In this document: positions 49,209-58,617 of the stretch, one piece after another
How the letters are laid out: every line of letters starts with the position of its first letter
Numbering within the stretch: the stretch's first letter is position 1
Assembly: GCF_003575975.1 (NCBI RefSeq)
Contig: NZ_QQXK01000018.1
Span: 1 to 64,000 of the forward strand
DNA from: Galactobacter valiniphilus
Lineage (GTDB): Bacteria; Actinomycetota; Actinomycetes; Actinomycetales; Micrococcaceae
Direction of reading: 5' to 3'
Length of the DNA stretch: 64,000 nt
Notes under the pieces: model-generated
Told to the model about the DNA's origin: nothing
Database searches by the model: none
What the model saw: only the letters and a program-made list of their open reading frames with translations
Translations under genes and position numbers: made by a program

Positions 49209-49249
49209 CCCTTCACGTTTCAACCCCAACGCTTCAAAGGAGCACCGCG

Positions 49250-49939
49250 ATGACCACCACCCTGGGCCCGCGCGAGATCGCCGCCTACATCGACCACACC
49301 CTCCTCAAGCCCGAGGCCTCCCGCGAGCAGATCCTCCAGGTCGCCGCCGAGGCCCGCGAGTACGGCTTCGCCTCCGTTTGCGTGAACCCCGTGTGGGTCT
49401 CCACCGTGGCCGAGGCCTTGGCCGGCTCCGACGTCAAGACCTGCACCGTGGTGGGCTTCGCCCTCGGCGCCTCCACGACCGCCACGAAGGCCTTCGAGGC
49501 CTCCAACGCGATCGACAACGGCGCCGACGAGGTCGACATGGTCATCGACATCGCTGCAGCCCGCGCGGGCGAGCGCGAGCGCCTCGTCACGGACATCCGC
49601 GCCGTCGCCGAGGTCGCCCACGCCAAGGGCGCGATCCTCAAGGTGATCATCGAGACCTCGCTGCTCGACGACGCCGCCAAGGCCCTCGCTTGCGAGGCCT
49701 CCGTCGAGGCCGGCGCCGATTTTGTGAAGACCTCCACCGGTTTCAACGGCGGCGGGGCGAACGTCGCCGACGTCGCGCTCATGCGCGCGACCGTGGGCCC
49801 GGACCTCGGCGTGAAGGCCTCCGGCGGCGTGCGTTCCTACGCCGACGCCGGGGCCCTCATCGAGGCCGGCGCCACGCGTCTCGGGGCGAGCTCCGGCGTT
49901 GCTATTGTTAACGGTGGAGAGTCCGGCGCGAACTACTGA
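49250..49939 (+). CDS. deoC: Deoxyribose-phosphate aldolase
   Basis: Class I aldolase of 229 residues that splits deoxyribose-5-phosphate into glyceraldehyde-3-phosphate and acetaldehyde. [16 protein letters not shown] at the start, the catalytic Asp region in [10 protein letters not shown] and VDMVIDI, the Schiff-base Lys in FVKTSTGF near residue 160, and a second Lys in [14 protein letters not shown] near residue 189 are all present. It completes the chain PunA, mutase, DeoC. The ATG has AAAGGAG upstream. Confidence 0.95.
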   Translation: MTTTLGPREIAAYIDHTLLKPEASREQILQVAAEAREYGFASVCVNPVWVSTVAEALAGSDVKTCTVVGFALGASTTATKAFEASNAIDNGADEVDMVIDIAAARAGERERLVTDIRAVAEVAHAKGAILKVIIETSLLDDAAKALACEASVEAGADFVKTSTGFNGGGANVADVALMRATVGPDLGVKASGGVRSYADAGALIEAGATRLGASSGVAIVNGGESGANY

Positions 49940-49981
49940 TTCACTCGCCCTCGCGTCGGAGACAAACGAAGGAGAACATCC

Positions 49982-50302
49982 GTGTACTCGGCCAATGGAA
50001 AGAACCGCGCTCACTCTGGTGAAGGCCACGGCGTCTCGAACGTCATCATCTTCGTGGTGCTGTTCGCCGTGCTGTGCGCCGGCTTCTACCTGACGAGCTT
50101 TGCCGACCTGTTCTCCCACGCCGCCGCGTGGTGGCCCATGATCGCCGTCATCGGCTCTGGCATCATCGCCTACGGCGTGGGCATGCACGTCTTCGGTCGC
50201 TCCGACGCCCACCCGGACCGCACGGCCAACGAGGCCGCCGCCGTCGCCGAGGTGGACGCGGAGTACGCGCAGGCGCTCAACGCCTCCGCCCGCAAGCACT
50301 GA
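49982..50302 (+). CDS. Small membrane protein, two helices
   Basis: Protein of 106 residues with two hydrophobic segments (VIIFVVLFAVLCAGFYL at about 20-36, MIAVIGSGIIAYGVGMHVF at about 53-71). The N-terminus is polar and the C-terminal tail charged (VAEVDAEYAQALNASARKH). No family is recognised. The GTG has GGAG upstream. It lies 42 nt after deoC and may be cotranscribed with the salvage operon; a terminator follows it. Confidence 0.7.
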   Translation: MYSANGKNRAHSGEGHGVSNVIIFVVLFAVLCAGFYLTSFADLFSHAAAWWPMIAVIGSGIIAYGVGMHVFGRSDAHPDRTANEAAAVAEVDAEYAQALNASARKH

Positions 50303-50327
50303 CGCTCGCTTTTTTGTAGCGCGTCCG

Positions 50328-50371
50328 CGAGGGCGCCGCACGCTCGGGTTTCCGAGCGCGCGGCGCCCTCG
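50328..50371 (+). terminator. Terminator after the salvage operon
   Basis: Stem CGAGGGCGCCGC/GCGGCGCCCTCG with inner CGCTCGG/CCGAGCG, followed by TTTGCGTTT. Confidence 0.65.
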
Positions 50372-50448
50372 TTTGCGTTTCCGCCCTGCCTGCGCGCCTG
50401 CCCTCCCGAGCGCGCCCTCCGCCCGCTCAGCCCGGCACGGTGCTCTCT

Positions 50449-50511
50449 CATCCCGCCTTTTTCGTTGAGTCCCGCACAGTCTGTGCGGGACTCAACGAAA
50501 AAGGCGGGATG
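50449..50511. repeat. 63-bp perfect palindrome beside the AbiEi-like pseudogene
   Basis: 31-bp arms (50449-50479 and 50481-50511) around one T. The core reads TTCGTTGAGTCCCG and its complement. A related element lies on the other side of the pseudogene at 51594-51652. Confidence 0.85.
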
Positions 50512-50516
50512 GGCAC

Positions 50517-51497
50517 TCAACGAAGGCGCGAGCGGCGAAGGGGATCCACGTCAACGCCGGCCCGCACGAGGCGCTCGCGGAGCACCTCCGGCCGCTGCAA
50601 GTCCTCGCTGGTCCAGCGCACGACGGCATTCGCTACCTGCAAGAGCTCCACTTGACGCTGCTTCTCCTTTCGAAGCACGTCCCAGGTGTTCCCCTGCCCT
50701 ACCAGGTCTGGGTCAAGGTACTTCCCTCGTCCGTCGAACTCTCCTGCGACCCCGGCCTTGCGCCACCAGTAGTCGGGGCGAACCAGGCGTCCGGAGGGAA
50801 CCACCAACTCCACCTGAAGTTCCGGCGGCTCCACGCCCAGCCGGAGCATGACGGCCCGGGACGCGGACTCGCCGGGAGATTCGCTGCGACCGTCGGCGAG
50901 CTTCAGAACGCCTTTGCCCTGCCGGCGCGAGGTCCCCTCAGGCATCGCCTCGATGGCCGCGAGGAGGGTGCCGTCAGAGATACCGAACGTGCCGCTCCGA
51001 AGCAGGGCATCCGCGAGGGGCAGCGCAATCTCCAGCGTGGTGCGGCCGAGCACTCGCGCAGCGGCGTGGGCCGCGGCGACGACACGAAAGTCACCGGCTC
51101 GCACGGTCTCGGGCGTCGGCAGATGAAGGTGCCCCACCGTCCTCGCGGCCGGCGGCACGTCCGGGTCAACACATCGAAAGGTCCGCGCCCGAACACCGGA
51201 AGCATGCGGCACCGTGGCCAGCGTCTGCACCTGTGGTGGGACGCGCCAGGCGGGCAGGCCCATGATGAACATGGCCGTCTCGCAACAGAACACGCTGCGT
51301 GGCGCCCGTAGCGCCTTGGCCGACACCGCGAGAGCGAAACGATCCCACGGGCTGGCACCGAGTCACTCATCGATGGAGACGTAGTACCCCGAGGTGAGAC
51401 GAACAAACTCTCCCCGTTCCCAGCGCCTCGACAGACCCGGTGACAAGGCGGCGTCGAGCAGTGCGGCGGGAACTCTAAGCGCGGTCGGCTGGATCAT
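50517..51497 (-). pseudogene. AbiEi-like/DUF559-like protein broken by a stop codon
   Basis: Reading from the ATG at 51497, the frame begins MIQPTALRVPAALLDAAL and runs into the N-terminal winged-helix region (RRWERGEFVRLTSGYYVS). A TGA at codon 45 (51363-51365) interrupts it, probably from TGG, since Trp is usual after the acidic pair. The same frame continues without a break for 282 codons: GASPWDRFALAVSAKAL, then PEVQ-type middle, then a C-terminal nuclease-like part with RPDYWWRKAGVAGEFDGRGK and VRWTSEDLQRPEVL. Such proteins are common in actinobacteria as AbiEi-antitoxin-like or DUF559 nuclease-like genes of unknown function. An internal TTG at 51326 could give a shortened protein. Long palindromes bracket the gene. 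Confidence 0.75.
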
Positions 51498-51593
51498 GCC
51501 GAGAGCATGCCTCACACCGCGCCGGCGTGCATGGCGTTATCCACAGGCCGACACCCAAGCGAGCCCCTGCAGGCGCTCCGATGCCCCCGCCGA

Positions 51594-51652
51594 TCCCGCA
51601 CTTTTCGTTGAATCCCGGACAGAATGTGCGGGATTCAACGAAAAGTGCGGGA
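51594..51652. repeat. Second long palindrome, upstream of the AbiEi-like pseudogene
   Basis: Perfect 24-bp arms (51594-51617 and 51629-51652) with an 11-nt loop; it shares TCCCGC, TTCGTTGA and TCCCG blocks with 50449-50511. The rest of the gap to mfd (51653-51805) is G-rich and holds no gene that I can see. Confidence 0.8.
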
Positions 51653-51805
51653 GGGAACGGTACACAGTCGCGGGTCGGCGTGGGGGCGGGACAGCACGAC
51701 GGCGGGAGGCCGGGTCATGCGGGCCGGTTTCGTTGGGCGCGAATCCGTTGGGCGGGGCGGGGCGAGTTCGACCGTGAGAAAGCGACCTTGCCGCGCCGCG
51801 CTGGC

Positions 51806-54800
51806 TCAGCGCTCCGGGGCCGGCTCCGAGGAGAAGATCACGTCGATGACGTGCTGCACCCACGCCAGCAGCTCCGAGTCCTCCAGCTTGGCCCCGCCCA
51901 CGCCCGACTTCTTGGGGAAGGGCACCAGCACGGAGTTCAGCGCCGGCTTCACCAAGGACCCCGGGAACATGCGCTTGAGGCGCAGCTGCCGGGACTCCGG
52001 CAGGTCCGCGGGCGCGAAGCGGATGAAGTTGCCCTGGGCGGCGATGTCGCCGAGCCCCGCCGCGCGCGCGGAGATCCGCAGCCGCGCGATGTCCACGAGC
52101 AGCAGCGCCGGTGTCGGCAGCGCCCCGTAGCGGTCCTCGAGCTCGTCGATCACCGAGAGCACCGCCTCCTCCGAGGCCGCGGAGGCCAGCTTGCGGTAGG
52201 CCTCGAGGCGCAGGCGCTCGCCCGGCACGTACTCCTCGGGCAGGTGCGCATTCAGCGGCAGCTCGATCTTCATCTCGGCCGGCGCCGTGGAGGCCTCGCC
52301 CTTGTAGTCGGAGACCGCCTCCCCCACGAGGCGCAGGTAAAGGTCGAAGCCCACGCCGGCGATGTGGCCGGACTGCTCGCCGCCGAGCAGATTGCCCGCG
52401 CCGCGGATCTCAAGGTCCTTCATCGCCAGCTGGTAGCCGGAGCCGAGCTCGTTGTGCGCCGCCACGGCCTTCAGGCGCTCGAGCGCCACCTCGCCCAGCG
52501 GCTTCTCGGCGTTCCAGAGGAAGTAGGCGTACGCACGCTCGCGTCCGCGGCCCACGCGCCCGCGCAGCTGGTGCAGCTGCGAGAGGCCGTACATGTCCGC
52601 GCGGTCCACGATGAGCGTGTTGGCGTTGGCGATGTCCAGGCCCGTCTCGATGATCGTGGTGGAGACCAGCACATCGAACTTGCGCTCCCAGAAGTCAACC
52701 ATGATCTGCTCGAGCCGAGACTCCGACATCTTGCCGTGCGCCACCGCAACGCGCGCCTCGGGCACCAGCTCGCGCAGCTGCCCGGCCACGGACTCGATCG
52801 AGGACACGCGGTTGTGCACGTAGAAGACCTGGCCCTCTCGCATGAGCTCGCGCCGGATGGCCGCCCCGACCTGCTTGTCGGTGTACGGGCCAACGTACGT
52901 GAGGACGGGGTGGCGCTCCTCGGGCGGGGTCGCGAGCGTGGAGGTCTCGCGGATGCCGGTCAGCGACATCTCCAGGGTGCGCGGGATGGGCGTCGCGGAC
53001 ATGGCAAGCACGTCCACGTCGGTGCGCATCTTCTTGAGCGCCTCCTTGTGCTCCACACCGAAGCGCTGCTCCTCGTCGATGATGACGAGCCCCAGGTCCT
53101 TGAACTGCACCTCGTTGGAGAGCAGGCGGTGCGTGCCGATCACGACGTCAACGGAGCCGTTCTTGAGCCCCTCGACCGTGTCCTTGGACTCGGCGGCGCT
53201 CTGGAAGCGGGAGAGCGCCCGCACGCGCACGGGGAAGCCCGCGTAGCGCTCGGAGAAGGTCTCGAAGTGCTGGCGCGCCAACAGCGTGGTCGGCACCAGG
53301 ACGGCCACCTGCTTGCCTTCCTGCACGGCCTTGAACGCGGCGCGCACGGCCACCTCGGTCTTGCCGAAGCCCACGTCGCCGGAGACGAGCCGGTCCATGG
53401 GGACCTCGCGCTCCATGTCGGCCTTGATCTCGTCGATCGTCGTGAGCTGATCCGGCGTCTCCACGAAGGGGAACGCCGCCTCGAGCTCGGCCTGCCATGG
53501 GGTGTCCGGCGCGTAGGCGTGCCCGCGGCTGGCCATGCGCGCCGAGTACAGGCGGATGAGCTCGCCCGCGATCTCCTTGACGGCCTTCTTGGCCTTGGAC
53601 TTGGTGTTGGCCCAATCGGAGCCGCCCATCTTGGACAGCGACGGCGTCTCGGCGCCCACGTAGCGCGTGATCTGATCCAGCTGGTCGGTCGGCACGAACA
53701 GCCGGTCGCCCGGCTGGCCCCGCTTGGAGGACGCGTACTCGATCACGAGGTACTCGCGCGAGCCGCCGCCGGCCTTGCGGGAGGCCAGCTCCACGAAGCG
53801 CCCGATGCCGTGGGCATCGTGCACCACAAAGTCGCCCTCGGTGAGGGACAGGGGGTCGACGGCGTTGCGTCGCCGTGCGGCGAGCTTCTTGCCTCCGCGG
53901 GCGAGGGCTGAGGAGGCCCGTCCGAGCACGTCGGCCTCGGTCAGGAAGCCAAGCTTCAGCTCGTCGAAGACGAAGCCGTGCCCGGCGGGCGCCTGCGTGA
54001 TCTCGATGAGCCCGGGCGTCGGCGCGCCGGAGACGGACTCCACGCGCTGGCACGGGATGTCCGCCTCGTGGAAGAGCTCGGCGAGGCGCTGGGCCGGGCC
54101 CGGGCCGTCGGTCACGAGCACCACGGACCAGTCATCCGCCATGCGGGAAGCGACGAAGGAGAGCATCTGCCCCACGTCACCCTTCCACGCCTGCGGCTCG
54201 CGCGCGGCGATCCGCTGGGTCACGCCCTCCTGCTCCAGCTCCTCGTCGCCGCCGAGCGACGTGAGCGTCCACCAGGCCATGCCCGCCGCGAAGACGTCGG
54301 CGCGGGTCTGCCCGAGCGTCGCGAAGCCGGTGTCGGCCGCCCCGGCCTGGCTCAGATCCACCGGCGCCTCGCCGCCGTCGGAGGCCGTGGACCAGGCCGC
54401 CTCGAGGAACTCGCGGTTCGTTTCGAGCAGGTCCTGGGCGCGCGAGGAGACCCGCTCGGGATCGGTCACGAGCGTCACGGAGCCGGCGGGGAAGAGCGAG
54501 GCCACGGGGACCAGGCGCTCCACGAGCAGCGGCGCGAGGGACTCCATGCCCTCCACCGCGATGCCCTGGGAGATCTTCTCCAGCATGTCGCGGCTGGCCG
54601 GCATGGAGTCGGCCAGGCGGCGCGCCGTGGAGCGCACGTGCTCGGTGAGCAGCATCTCGCGGCACGGCGGGCACGTGAGCTCGCGCAACGCCGCGTCCTC
54701 GCCGAGCAGCGAGCGCTGATCCGCCACCGAGAAGTAGGTCAGCGAGTCCACCTCGTCGCCGAAGAAGTCGATGCGCACGGGGTGGTCCTGCGTGGGCGGG

Positions 54801-55402
54801 AAGACGTCGATGATGCCGCCGCGCACGGCAAACTCACCCCGGTGCGCCACGAGGTCCACGCGGGCGTAGGCGGCGTCGGCCAGCGCGCGCACGGAGGCCT
54901 CGAAGTCCAGCTCCTCCCCCACGGCAAAGCGCACGGGTTCCAGCGCCCCGAGCCCCTCGACGACGGGTTGCAGCACGGAGCGCACGGGCGCCACGACGAC
55001 GCGTAACGCCGGGTCGGCGATGTGCAGGCGGCGCAGCACGCTCAGGCGCCGGCCCACGGTGTCCGAGCGCGGCGAAAGCCGCTCGTGCGGGAGCGTCTCC
55101 CACGCGGGGAACTCCTCCACGGCACCGGCGGGGAGGTAGGAGGAGAGATTGGCGACGAGGTCGCTCGCCGCGCGCCCCGTGGGCGTCACGACGAGGGCGA
55201 TGGGGGCCGACCCCGCGCCGCCGCGCGCATCAAAGCCCTCGAGCAGGCCGTCGGCGATGTCGGCCACGAGCGGCGGGCGCAGGCCCTCCGGCGCGGCGAT
55301 CTCGCGCTCGTCCTCGGGGCCCGGACCGCGCGTCGCGGCGGTGCGAACGCGCGCATAGGTGGGATCGGCGAGCAGCGCGGAGCGCAGTCCGTTCAGCGGC
55401 AC
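51806..55402 (-). CDS. mfd: Transcription-repair coupling factor
   Basis: ATP-driven translocase of 1198 residues that pushes stalled RNA polymerase off damaged DNA and recruits UvrA. An N-terminal UvrB-like region (VTPTGRAASDLVANL, EFPAWETLPHERLSPRSD) is followed by the polymerase-binding CarD-like domain (LTEGDFVVHDAHGIGRFVEL near residue 520). The helicase core follows with Walker A in VSGDVGFGKTEVAVRAAF and Walker B in VIIDEEQRFGVEH; then motif VI LHQLRGRVGRGRERAYAYF and the C-terminal TRCF domain. GTG start with GAAGG upstream. It is monocistronic with a TAGACT -10 box. Confidence 0.97.
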   Translation of the reverse strand: MPLNGLRSALLADPTYARVRTAATRGPGPEDEREIAAPEGLRPPLVADIADGLLEGFDARGGAGSAPIALVVTPTGRAASDLVANLSSYLPAGAVEEFPAWETLPHERLSPRSDTVGRRLSVLRRLHIADPALRVVVAPVRSVLQPVVEGLGALEPVRFAVGEELDFEASVRALADAAYARVDLVAHRGEFAVRGGIIDVFPPTQDHPVRIDFFGDEVDSLTYFSVADQRSLLGEDAALRELTCPPCREMLLTEHVRSTARRLADSMPASRDMLEKISQGIAVEGMESLAPLLVERLVPVASLFPAGSVTLVTDPERVSSRAQDLLETNREFLEAAWSTASDGGEAPVDLSQAGAADTGFATLGQTRADVFAAGMAWWTLTSLGGDEELEQEGVTQRIAAREPQAWKGDVGQMLSFVASRMADDWSVVLVTDGPGPAQRLAELFHEADIPCQRVESVSGAPTPGLIEITQAPAGHGFVFDELKLGFLTEADVLGRASSALARGGKKLAARRRNAVDPLSLTEGDFVVHDAHGIGRFVELASRKAGGGSREYLVIEYASSKRGQPGDRLFVPTDQLDQITRYVGAETPSLSKMGGSDWANTKSKAKKAVKEIAGELIRLYSARMASRGHAYAPDTPWQAELEAAFPFVETPDQLTTIDEIKADMEREVPMDRLVSGDVGFGKTEVAVRAAFKAVQEGKQVAVLVPTTLLARQHFETFSERYAGFPVRVRALSRFQSAAESKDTVEGLKNGSVDVVIGTHRLLSNEVQFKDLGLVIIDEEQRFGVEHKEALKKMRTDVDVLAMSATPIPRTLEMSLTGIRETSTLATPPEERHPVLTYVGPYTDKQVGAAIRRELMREGQVFYVHNRVSSIESVAGQLRELVPEARVAVAHGKMSESRLEQIMVDFWERKFDVLVSTTIIETGLDIANANTLIVDRADMYGLSQLHQLRGRVGRGRERAYAYFLWNAEKPLGEVALERLKAVAAHNELGSGYQLAMKDLEIRGAGNLLGGEQSGHIAGVGFDLYLRLVGEAVSDYKGEASTAPAEMKIELPLNAHLPEEYVPGERLRLEAYRKLASAASEEAVLSVIDELEDRYGALPTPALLLVDIARLRISARAAGLGDIAAQGNFIRFAPADLPESRQLRLKRMFPGSLVKPALNSVLVPFPKKSGVGGAKLEDSELLAWVQHVIDVIFSSEPAPER

Positions 55403-55497
55403 AACAGAACCTTCTTTGGGGCGTCGGGGCGGTCGCAGGGCAACACCAACACCCGGTCGGAAGGCATCCGGCCGGGTCGGTACCCAAAGTCTAGTGC

Positions 55498-55503
55498 GCG
55501 CCC
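55498..55503 (-). promoter_or_regulatory. Likely -10 box (TAGACT) of mfd
   Basis: TAGACT in the context GCGCACTAGACT, the same as upstream of gatC; the leader is about 90 nt. Confidence 0.5.
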
Positions 55504-55538
55504 CCGACGCGTCCAGGCAAGCCTCAGCCCACTCTCTG

Positions 55539-55544
55539 TAGGCT
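55539..55544 (+). promoter_or_regulatory. Likely -10 box (TAGGCT) of the DUF2505 gene
   Basis: TAGGCT 65 nt before the ATG at 55610, divergent from the mfd promoter. Confidence 0.45.
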
Positions 55545-55609
55545 TAAGGGCGGCACGCCGCCACCCGGCGTCGTGCGCTAGAAACCCGTACCCAACGAAA
55601 AGGTGCCTC

Positions 55610-56092
55610 ATGGCTCTGTCCTCGTCCCGCTCCCTCGACGCCTCCCCCGAGGCGGCCTTCGCCGCCCTCATCTCCCAGGAGAACGCGCAGGCCGTGGCCG
55701 ACCGCGTCGGCGGCGGCCTCGAGTCCCACGAGGTGACCACCCAGGGCGAGAGCACCACCACGGTCACGGTCTTCACGCTCCCCTCGGATCGCCTGCCCGA
55801 GATCGTGGCCAAGCTCATGAGCAACGGCGTGGCCGTGACCCTCGAGGAGACCTGGGGTCCGGCCGCCGCCGACGGCGCGCGCACCTCCACCATCTCCGCC
55901 TCCGTCAAGGGCGCCCCGGTCAAGGTCTCGGGCTCCGAGACCCTGAGCGCGGACGGCACGGGCTCCGTCCTGGCGCTGGAGGGCGAGGTCTCCTCGTCCA
56001 TCCCGTTCCTGGGCGGCAAGATCTCCAAGGCCGCCGAGCCCTTCCTCGACCGCCTGCTGGCGGTGCGCTGCCAGGCCATCGAGGCCGCCTGA
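55610..56092 (+). CDS. DUF2505 domain protein (START-like fold)
   Basis: Protein of 160 residues matching the actinobacterial DUF2505 family, whose SRPBCC/START-like fold binds hydrophobic ligands. It begins SSSRSLDASPEAAFAALISQ, continues with VTVFTLPSDRLPEIVAKLM and VTLEETWGP, and ends with GKISKAAEPFLDRLL. It has no signal or Cys. Function is unknown. Ribosome site AAAAGG. A strong hairpin follows. Confidence 0.82.
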   Translation: MALSSSRSLDASPEAAFAALISQENAQAVADRVGGGLESHEVTTQGESTTTVTVFTLPSDRLPEIVAKLMSNGVAVTLEETWGPAAADGARTSTISASVKGAPVKVSGSETLSADGTGSVLALEGEVSSSIPFLGGKISKAAEPFLDRLLAVRCQAIEAA

Positions 56093-56107
56093 GCCGGCCC
56101 AGCTCCG

Positions 56108-56157
56108 GGGGCGTGTCCCGGGATCCCGCGCTGACGCGGGCTCCCGGGGCACGCCCC
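56108..56157 (+). terminator. Strong hairpin after the DUF2505 gene
   Basis: GGGGCGTG/CACGCCCC outer arms, then CCCGGGA/TCCCGGG and CCCGC/GCGGG inner stems; almost fully paired over 50 bases with no clear T-run. Confidence 0.6.
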
Positions 56158-56174
56158 TCGGCGTCTGAGAACCA

Positions 56175-56191
56175 GCACGACGACGCGGCGG
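56175..56191 (+). repeat. 17-bp intergenic motif, copy 3
   Basis: GCACGACGACGCGGCGG, identical to 5307-5323 and 28501-28517. Confidence 0.6.
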
Positions 56192-56199
56192 TCGCCACG

Positions 56200-56631
56200 G
56201 TGCGCGTCCTCGCCACCTTCATCACGGCCGTGGTGATCGGGCTCATCACGCTGGGGCCGCAGCCCGGGGACCCGAACCAGCCGGGTGGGCTGCAGGAGCT
56301 CTTCACGCGCTGGCACGGGGCCGGTTTGCCGGCGTGGATCGATCTGCCGCTCCTCGAGTTCTGCGCGAACATCGCTCTGTTCGTTCCCGTGGGCGCCGTG
56401 GCGGCCTCGTGGCTTGGATCCTGGGGCGCCTCGGTGTTCGCCGGCGCGGCGGTCACGAGCTTCATCGAGTGCTTCCAAGGCGTCTTCCTGCCCGATCGTG
56501 TGGCGGACCCCCGGGACCTCCTCTCCAACACGCTCGGTGCCGCCCTCGGAGCCGCGGCCCTCCTGGCCCTGCGCCGACGCGCCGCGCGCGGGCACGCCGG
56601 AGCCTCACCCCATCGGCACCCTCGGGGTTAG
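56200..56631 (+). CDS. VanZ family membrane protein
   Basis: Protein of 143 residues with four hydrophobic segments. The VanZ features are FCANIALFVPVGAVAASWLG and FIECFQGVFLPDRVADPRDLLSNTLGA, the last with the conserved R-D-x-x-D/S-N-x-x-G pattern. VanZ itself confers low-level teicoplanin resistance, but most family members are uncharacterised. I chose the GTG at 56200 because an earlier in-frame GTG at 56113 lies inside a strong hairpin. No good ribosome site is seen before either. Confidence 0.72.
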   Translation: MRVLATFITAVVIGLITLGPQPGDPNQPGGLQELFTRWHGAGLPAWIDLPLLEFCANIALFVPVGAVAASWLGSWGASVFAGAAVTSFIECFQGVFLPDRVADPRDLLSNTLGAALGAAALLALRRRAARGHAGASPHRHPRG

Positions 56632-56703
56632 ACTCGAGGCAGGTGTGCAGGGAAGTCTGGTCTGCGAGTCCCAGCCCCGCTGTGCCTTTGAGGAGGCCGC
56701 CGC

Positions 56704-58068
56704 ATGACCCAGCCCACGCCGCACCACCCCTATGACGACGTCGCCCGCCTGGACCCGCGCCCCGATGCTCACCCCGAAGGCCGCGGCCTCGCGCACCGGC
56801 TCGGGAACCTCCTGCGCTCCGAATCCTCCGGCGGCCTGCTCCTGATTCTCGGCGCGGTGATCGCGATCGTGTGGGCCAATACCCCCGCCGCCGCGGCGTA
56901 CTTCGACCTCCGCGATCTGCACGTGGCGCTGCCGCTCGGCTTCACCACGATCGACCTCTCGCTTGGCCATTGGGCCGCGGACGGCCTGCTCGCCGTGTTC
57001 TTCTTCATCGTGGGCGTGGAGCTCAAGGAGGAGTTCGTCGTGGGCGAGCTGCGCAGCCCGCGCAAGGCACTCACCCCCGTCGCCGCGGCGTTCGGCGGCG
57101 TGGCCGTCCCGGCCCTCATCTTCGTGGCGATCAACGCCGGTGCCCACGCCGACACCCTGCGCGGCTGGGCCATCCCCACGGCCACCGACATCGCCTTCGC
57201 CGTGGCCATCCTGGCCGTGGTCGGCAAGTGGCTGCCCAGCCCGCTGCGGCTCTTCCTGCTCACGCTTGCCGTGGTGGATGACCTCATCGCGATCGTCATC
57301 ATCGCGATCTTCTACGCCAACGACCTCTCCCCCGCGTGGCTGGCCCTGGCCCTGCTGCCCGCCGCCGCGTTTGGCCTGCTCGTGCAGCTGGCCCCCGACT
57401 TCTTCCGCGCGCACCGGTGGGCCCCGTGGCTCATCCTGCTGCCGCTGGGCTTCGCCACCTGGGTCTGCGTCTATGAGTCGGGCATCCACGCGACCATCGC
57501 CGGCGTGGTGCTGGGCTTCCTGGTCCCCGCCAAGCGCCGCCGCGGCGAGCCGGGCGAGGGCCTGGCCCAGGCGCTCGATCACCGCATCGGCCCCCTCTCC
57601 GCCGGCTTCTGCGTCCCCGTCTTCGCCTTCTTCTCCGCCGGCGTGGCCATGGGCGGCTTCGAGGGGATGCGCGCCGCGCTCGGCGATCCCGTGGTCTGGG
57701 GCATCGTCCTTGGACTCGTCTTCGGCAAACCGCTCGGCATCCTCGCCGCCACGTGGCTCGTGACGCGCACGCCCGCCGCCGAGCTGGACCCCCGCATCAA
57801 GTGGGGCGAGCTGCTCGGCGTCGGCATCCTGGGTGGCATCGGCTTCACCGTGGCCCTGCTCGTCGCCGAGCTCAGCTACGGCCAGGGCAACGCCCACGAC
57901 GACCACGCCAAGATCGCCATCCTCGTGGCCTCCGTCCTCGCCGCGCTCCTCGCGGCGGCCTGGCTCGCCCCGGCGAACCGCCGCTACAAGGCCGAGGCCC
58001 TCGCCGAGCGGTCCGCGGCCCAGGGCTCGGGTGCCGCTGCAGCGGGTGCCGAGGACGCGAGCCGCTGA
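56704..58068 (+). CDS. nhaA: Na+/H+ antiporter NhaA
   Basis: Antiporter of 454 residues with about 12 helices that expels Na+ in exchange for protons. The family motifs are [18 protein letters not shown] near residue 100, [16 protein letters not shown] near residue 158 with the helix IV Asp, [19 protein letters not shown] near residue 190 with the two ion-binding Asp, and [15 protein letters not shown] at the end. The ATG has GAGGAGG upstream. A bidirectional terminator follows. Confidence 0.95.
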   Translation: MTQPTPHHPYDDVARLDPRPDAHPEGRGLAHRLGNLLRSESSGGLLLILGAVIAIVWANTPAAAAYFDLRDLHVALPLGFTTIDLSLGHWAADGLLAVFFFIVGVELKEEFVVGELRSPRKALTPVAAAFGGVAVPALIFVAINAGAHADTLRGWAIPTATDIAFAVAILAVVGKWLPSPLRLFLLTLAVVDDLIAIVIIAIFYANDLSPAWLALALLPAAAFGLLVQLAPDFFRAHRWAPWLILLPLGFATWVCVYESGIHATIAGVVLGFLVPAKRRRGEPGEGLAQALDHRIGPLSAGFCVPVFAFFSAGVAMGGFEGMRAALGDPVVWGIVLGLVFGKPLGILAATWLVTRTPAAELDPRIKWGELLGVGILGGIGFTVALLVAELSYGQGNAHDDHAKIAILVASVLAALLAAAWLAPANRRYKAEALAERSAAQGSGAAAAGAEDASR

Positions 58069-58092
58069 CGCGGCAGCCGGCCTACACACGCC

Positions 58093-58143
58093 ACGACGAC
58101 GCGGGCCCGCCTTTCCTTGCGAAAGGCGGGCCCGCGTCGTCGT
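58093..58143. terminator. Bidirectional terminator between nhaA and sufU
   Basis: Perfect 23-bp arms (58093-58115, 58121-58143) with a 5-nt loop, inner GCCTTTC/GAAAGGC as in 34034-34075. The minus strand of the right arm holds 14 bases of the 17-bp motif. Confidence 0.8.
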
Positions 58144-58154
58144 GCGGTGGGAAC

Positions 58155-58616
58155 TTAAGCCGAGGCGCGCGCGATGGCGTCCTTGGCTGCCTCCCAGCTC
58201 AGGAGCGCGCACTTGATGCGCGCGGGGAACTTGGAGACGCCGGCAAACGCGGCGGCGTCGCCGAGGCGCTCCTCCAGCTCCTCGTCGGCGGCGAGCTTGC
58301 CGCGGCTGCGCATGAGCTCATGGAAGGTCTCGTTGGCCTCGGCAAACTCGCTCACTGCGTGGCCGCGCAGGGTCTCGGAGAGCACCGAGGCGGAGGCCAT
58401 GGAGATGGAGCAGCCGTCGCCCTGCCAGGCGAGGGACTCGATGACGCCGTCGCCGGAGACGCGGGCGCGCAGCGTGATGTCGTCGCCGCACAGCGGATTG
58501 TGCTGGTGCGATTGCCCCTCGTGCGCGCCCGGCTCGCCCTCGAGGGCGGCCGCGCCGACGCGGCGCTTCGAGTGGTCCAGGATGATCTCCTGGTAGAGCT
58601 GTTCGAGCGGATTCAT
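58155..58616 (-). CDS. sufU: Fe-S cluster assembly sulfur-transfer protein SufU
   Basis: Zinc protein of 153 residues that accepts persulfide from SufS. The three Cys ligands are in HNPLCGDDITL near residue 43, GDGCSISMAS near residue 69, and RIKCALLSWEA near residue 135; the Asp after the first Cys is also present. The opening LEQLYQEIILDHSKR is typical. It lies one base after sufS and is its partner. The remaining suf genes (BDC) are not in the window. Confidence 0.94.
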   Translation of the reverse strand: MNPLEQLYQEIILDHSKRRVGAAALEGEPGAHEGQSHQHNPLCGDDITLRARVSGDGVIESLAWQGDGCSISMASASVLSETLRGHAVSEFAEANETFHELMRSRGKLAADEELEERLGDAAAFAGVSKFPARIKCALLSWEAAKDAIARASA

Positions 58617-58617
58617 G

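Noticed and set aside
50449-51652. CRISPR array or toxin-antitoxin pair around the two palindromes
   Set aside because: There are only two palindromes about 1.1 kb apart with a gene between, no regular spacing, no cas gene, and no second ORF for a toxin.
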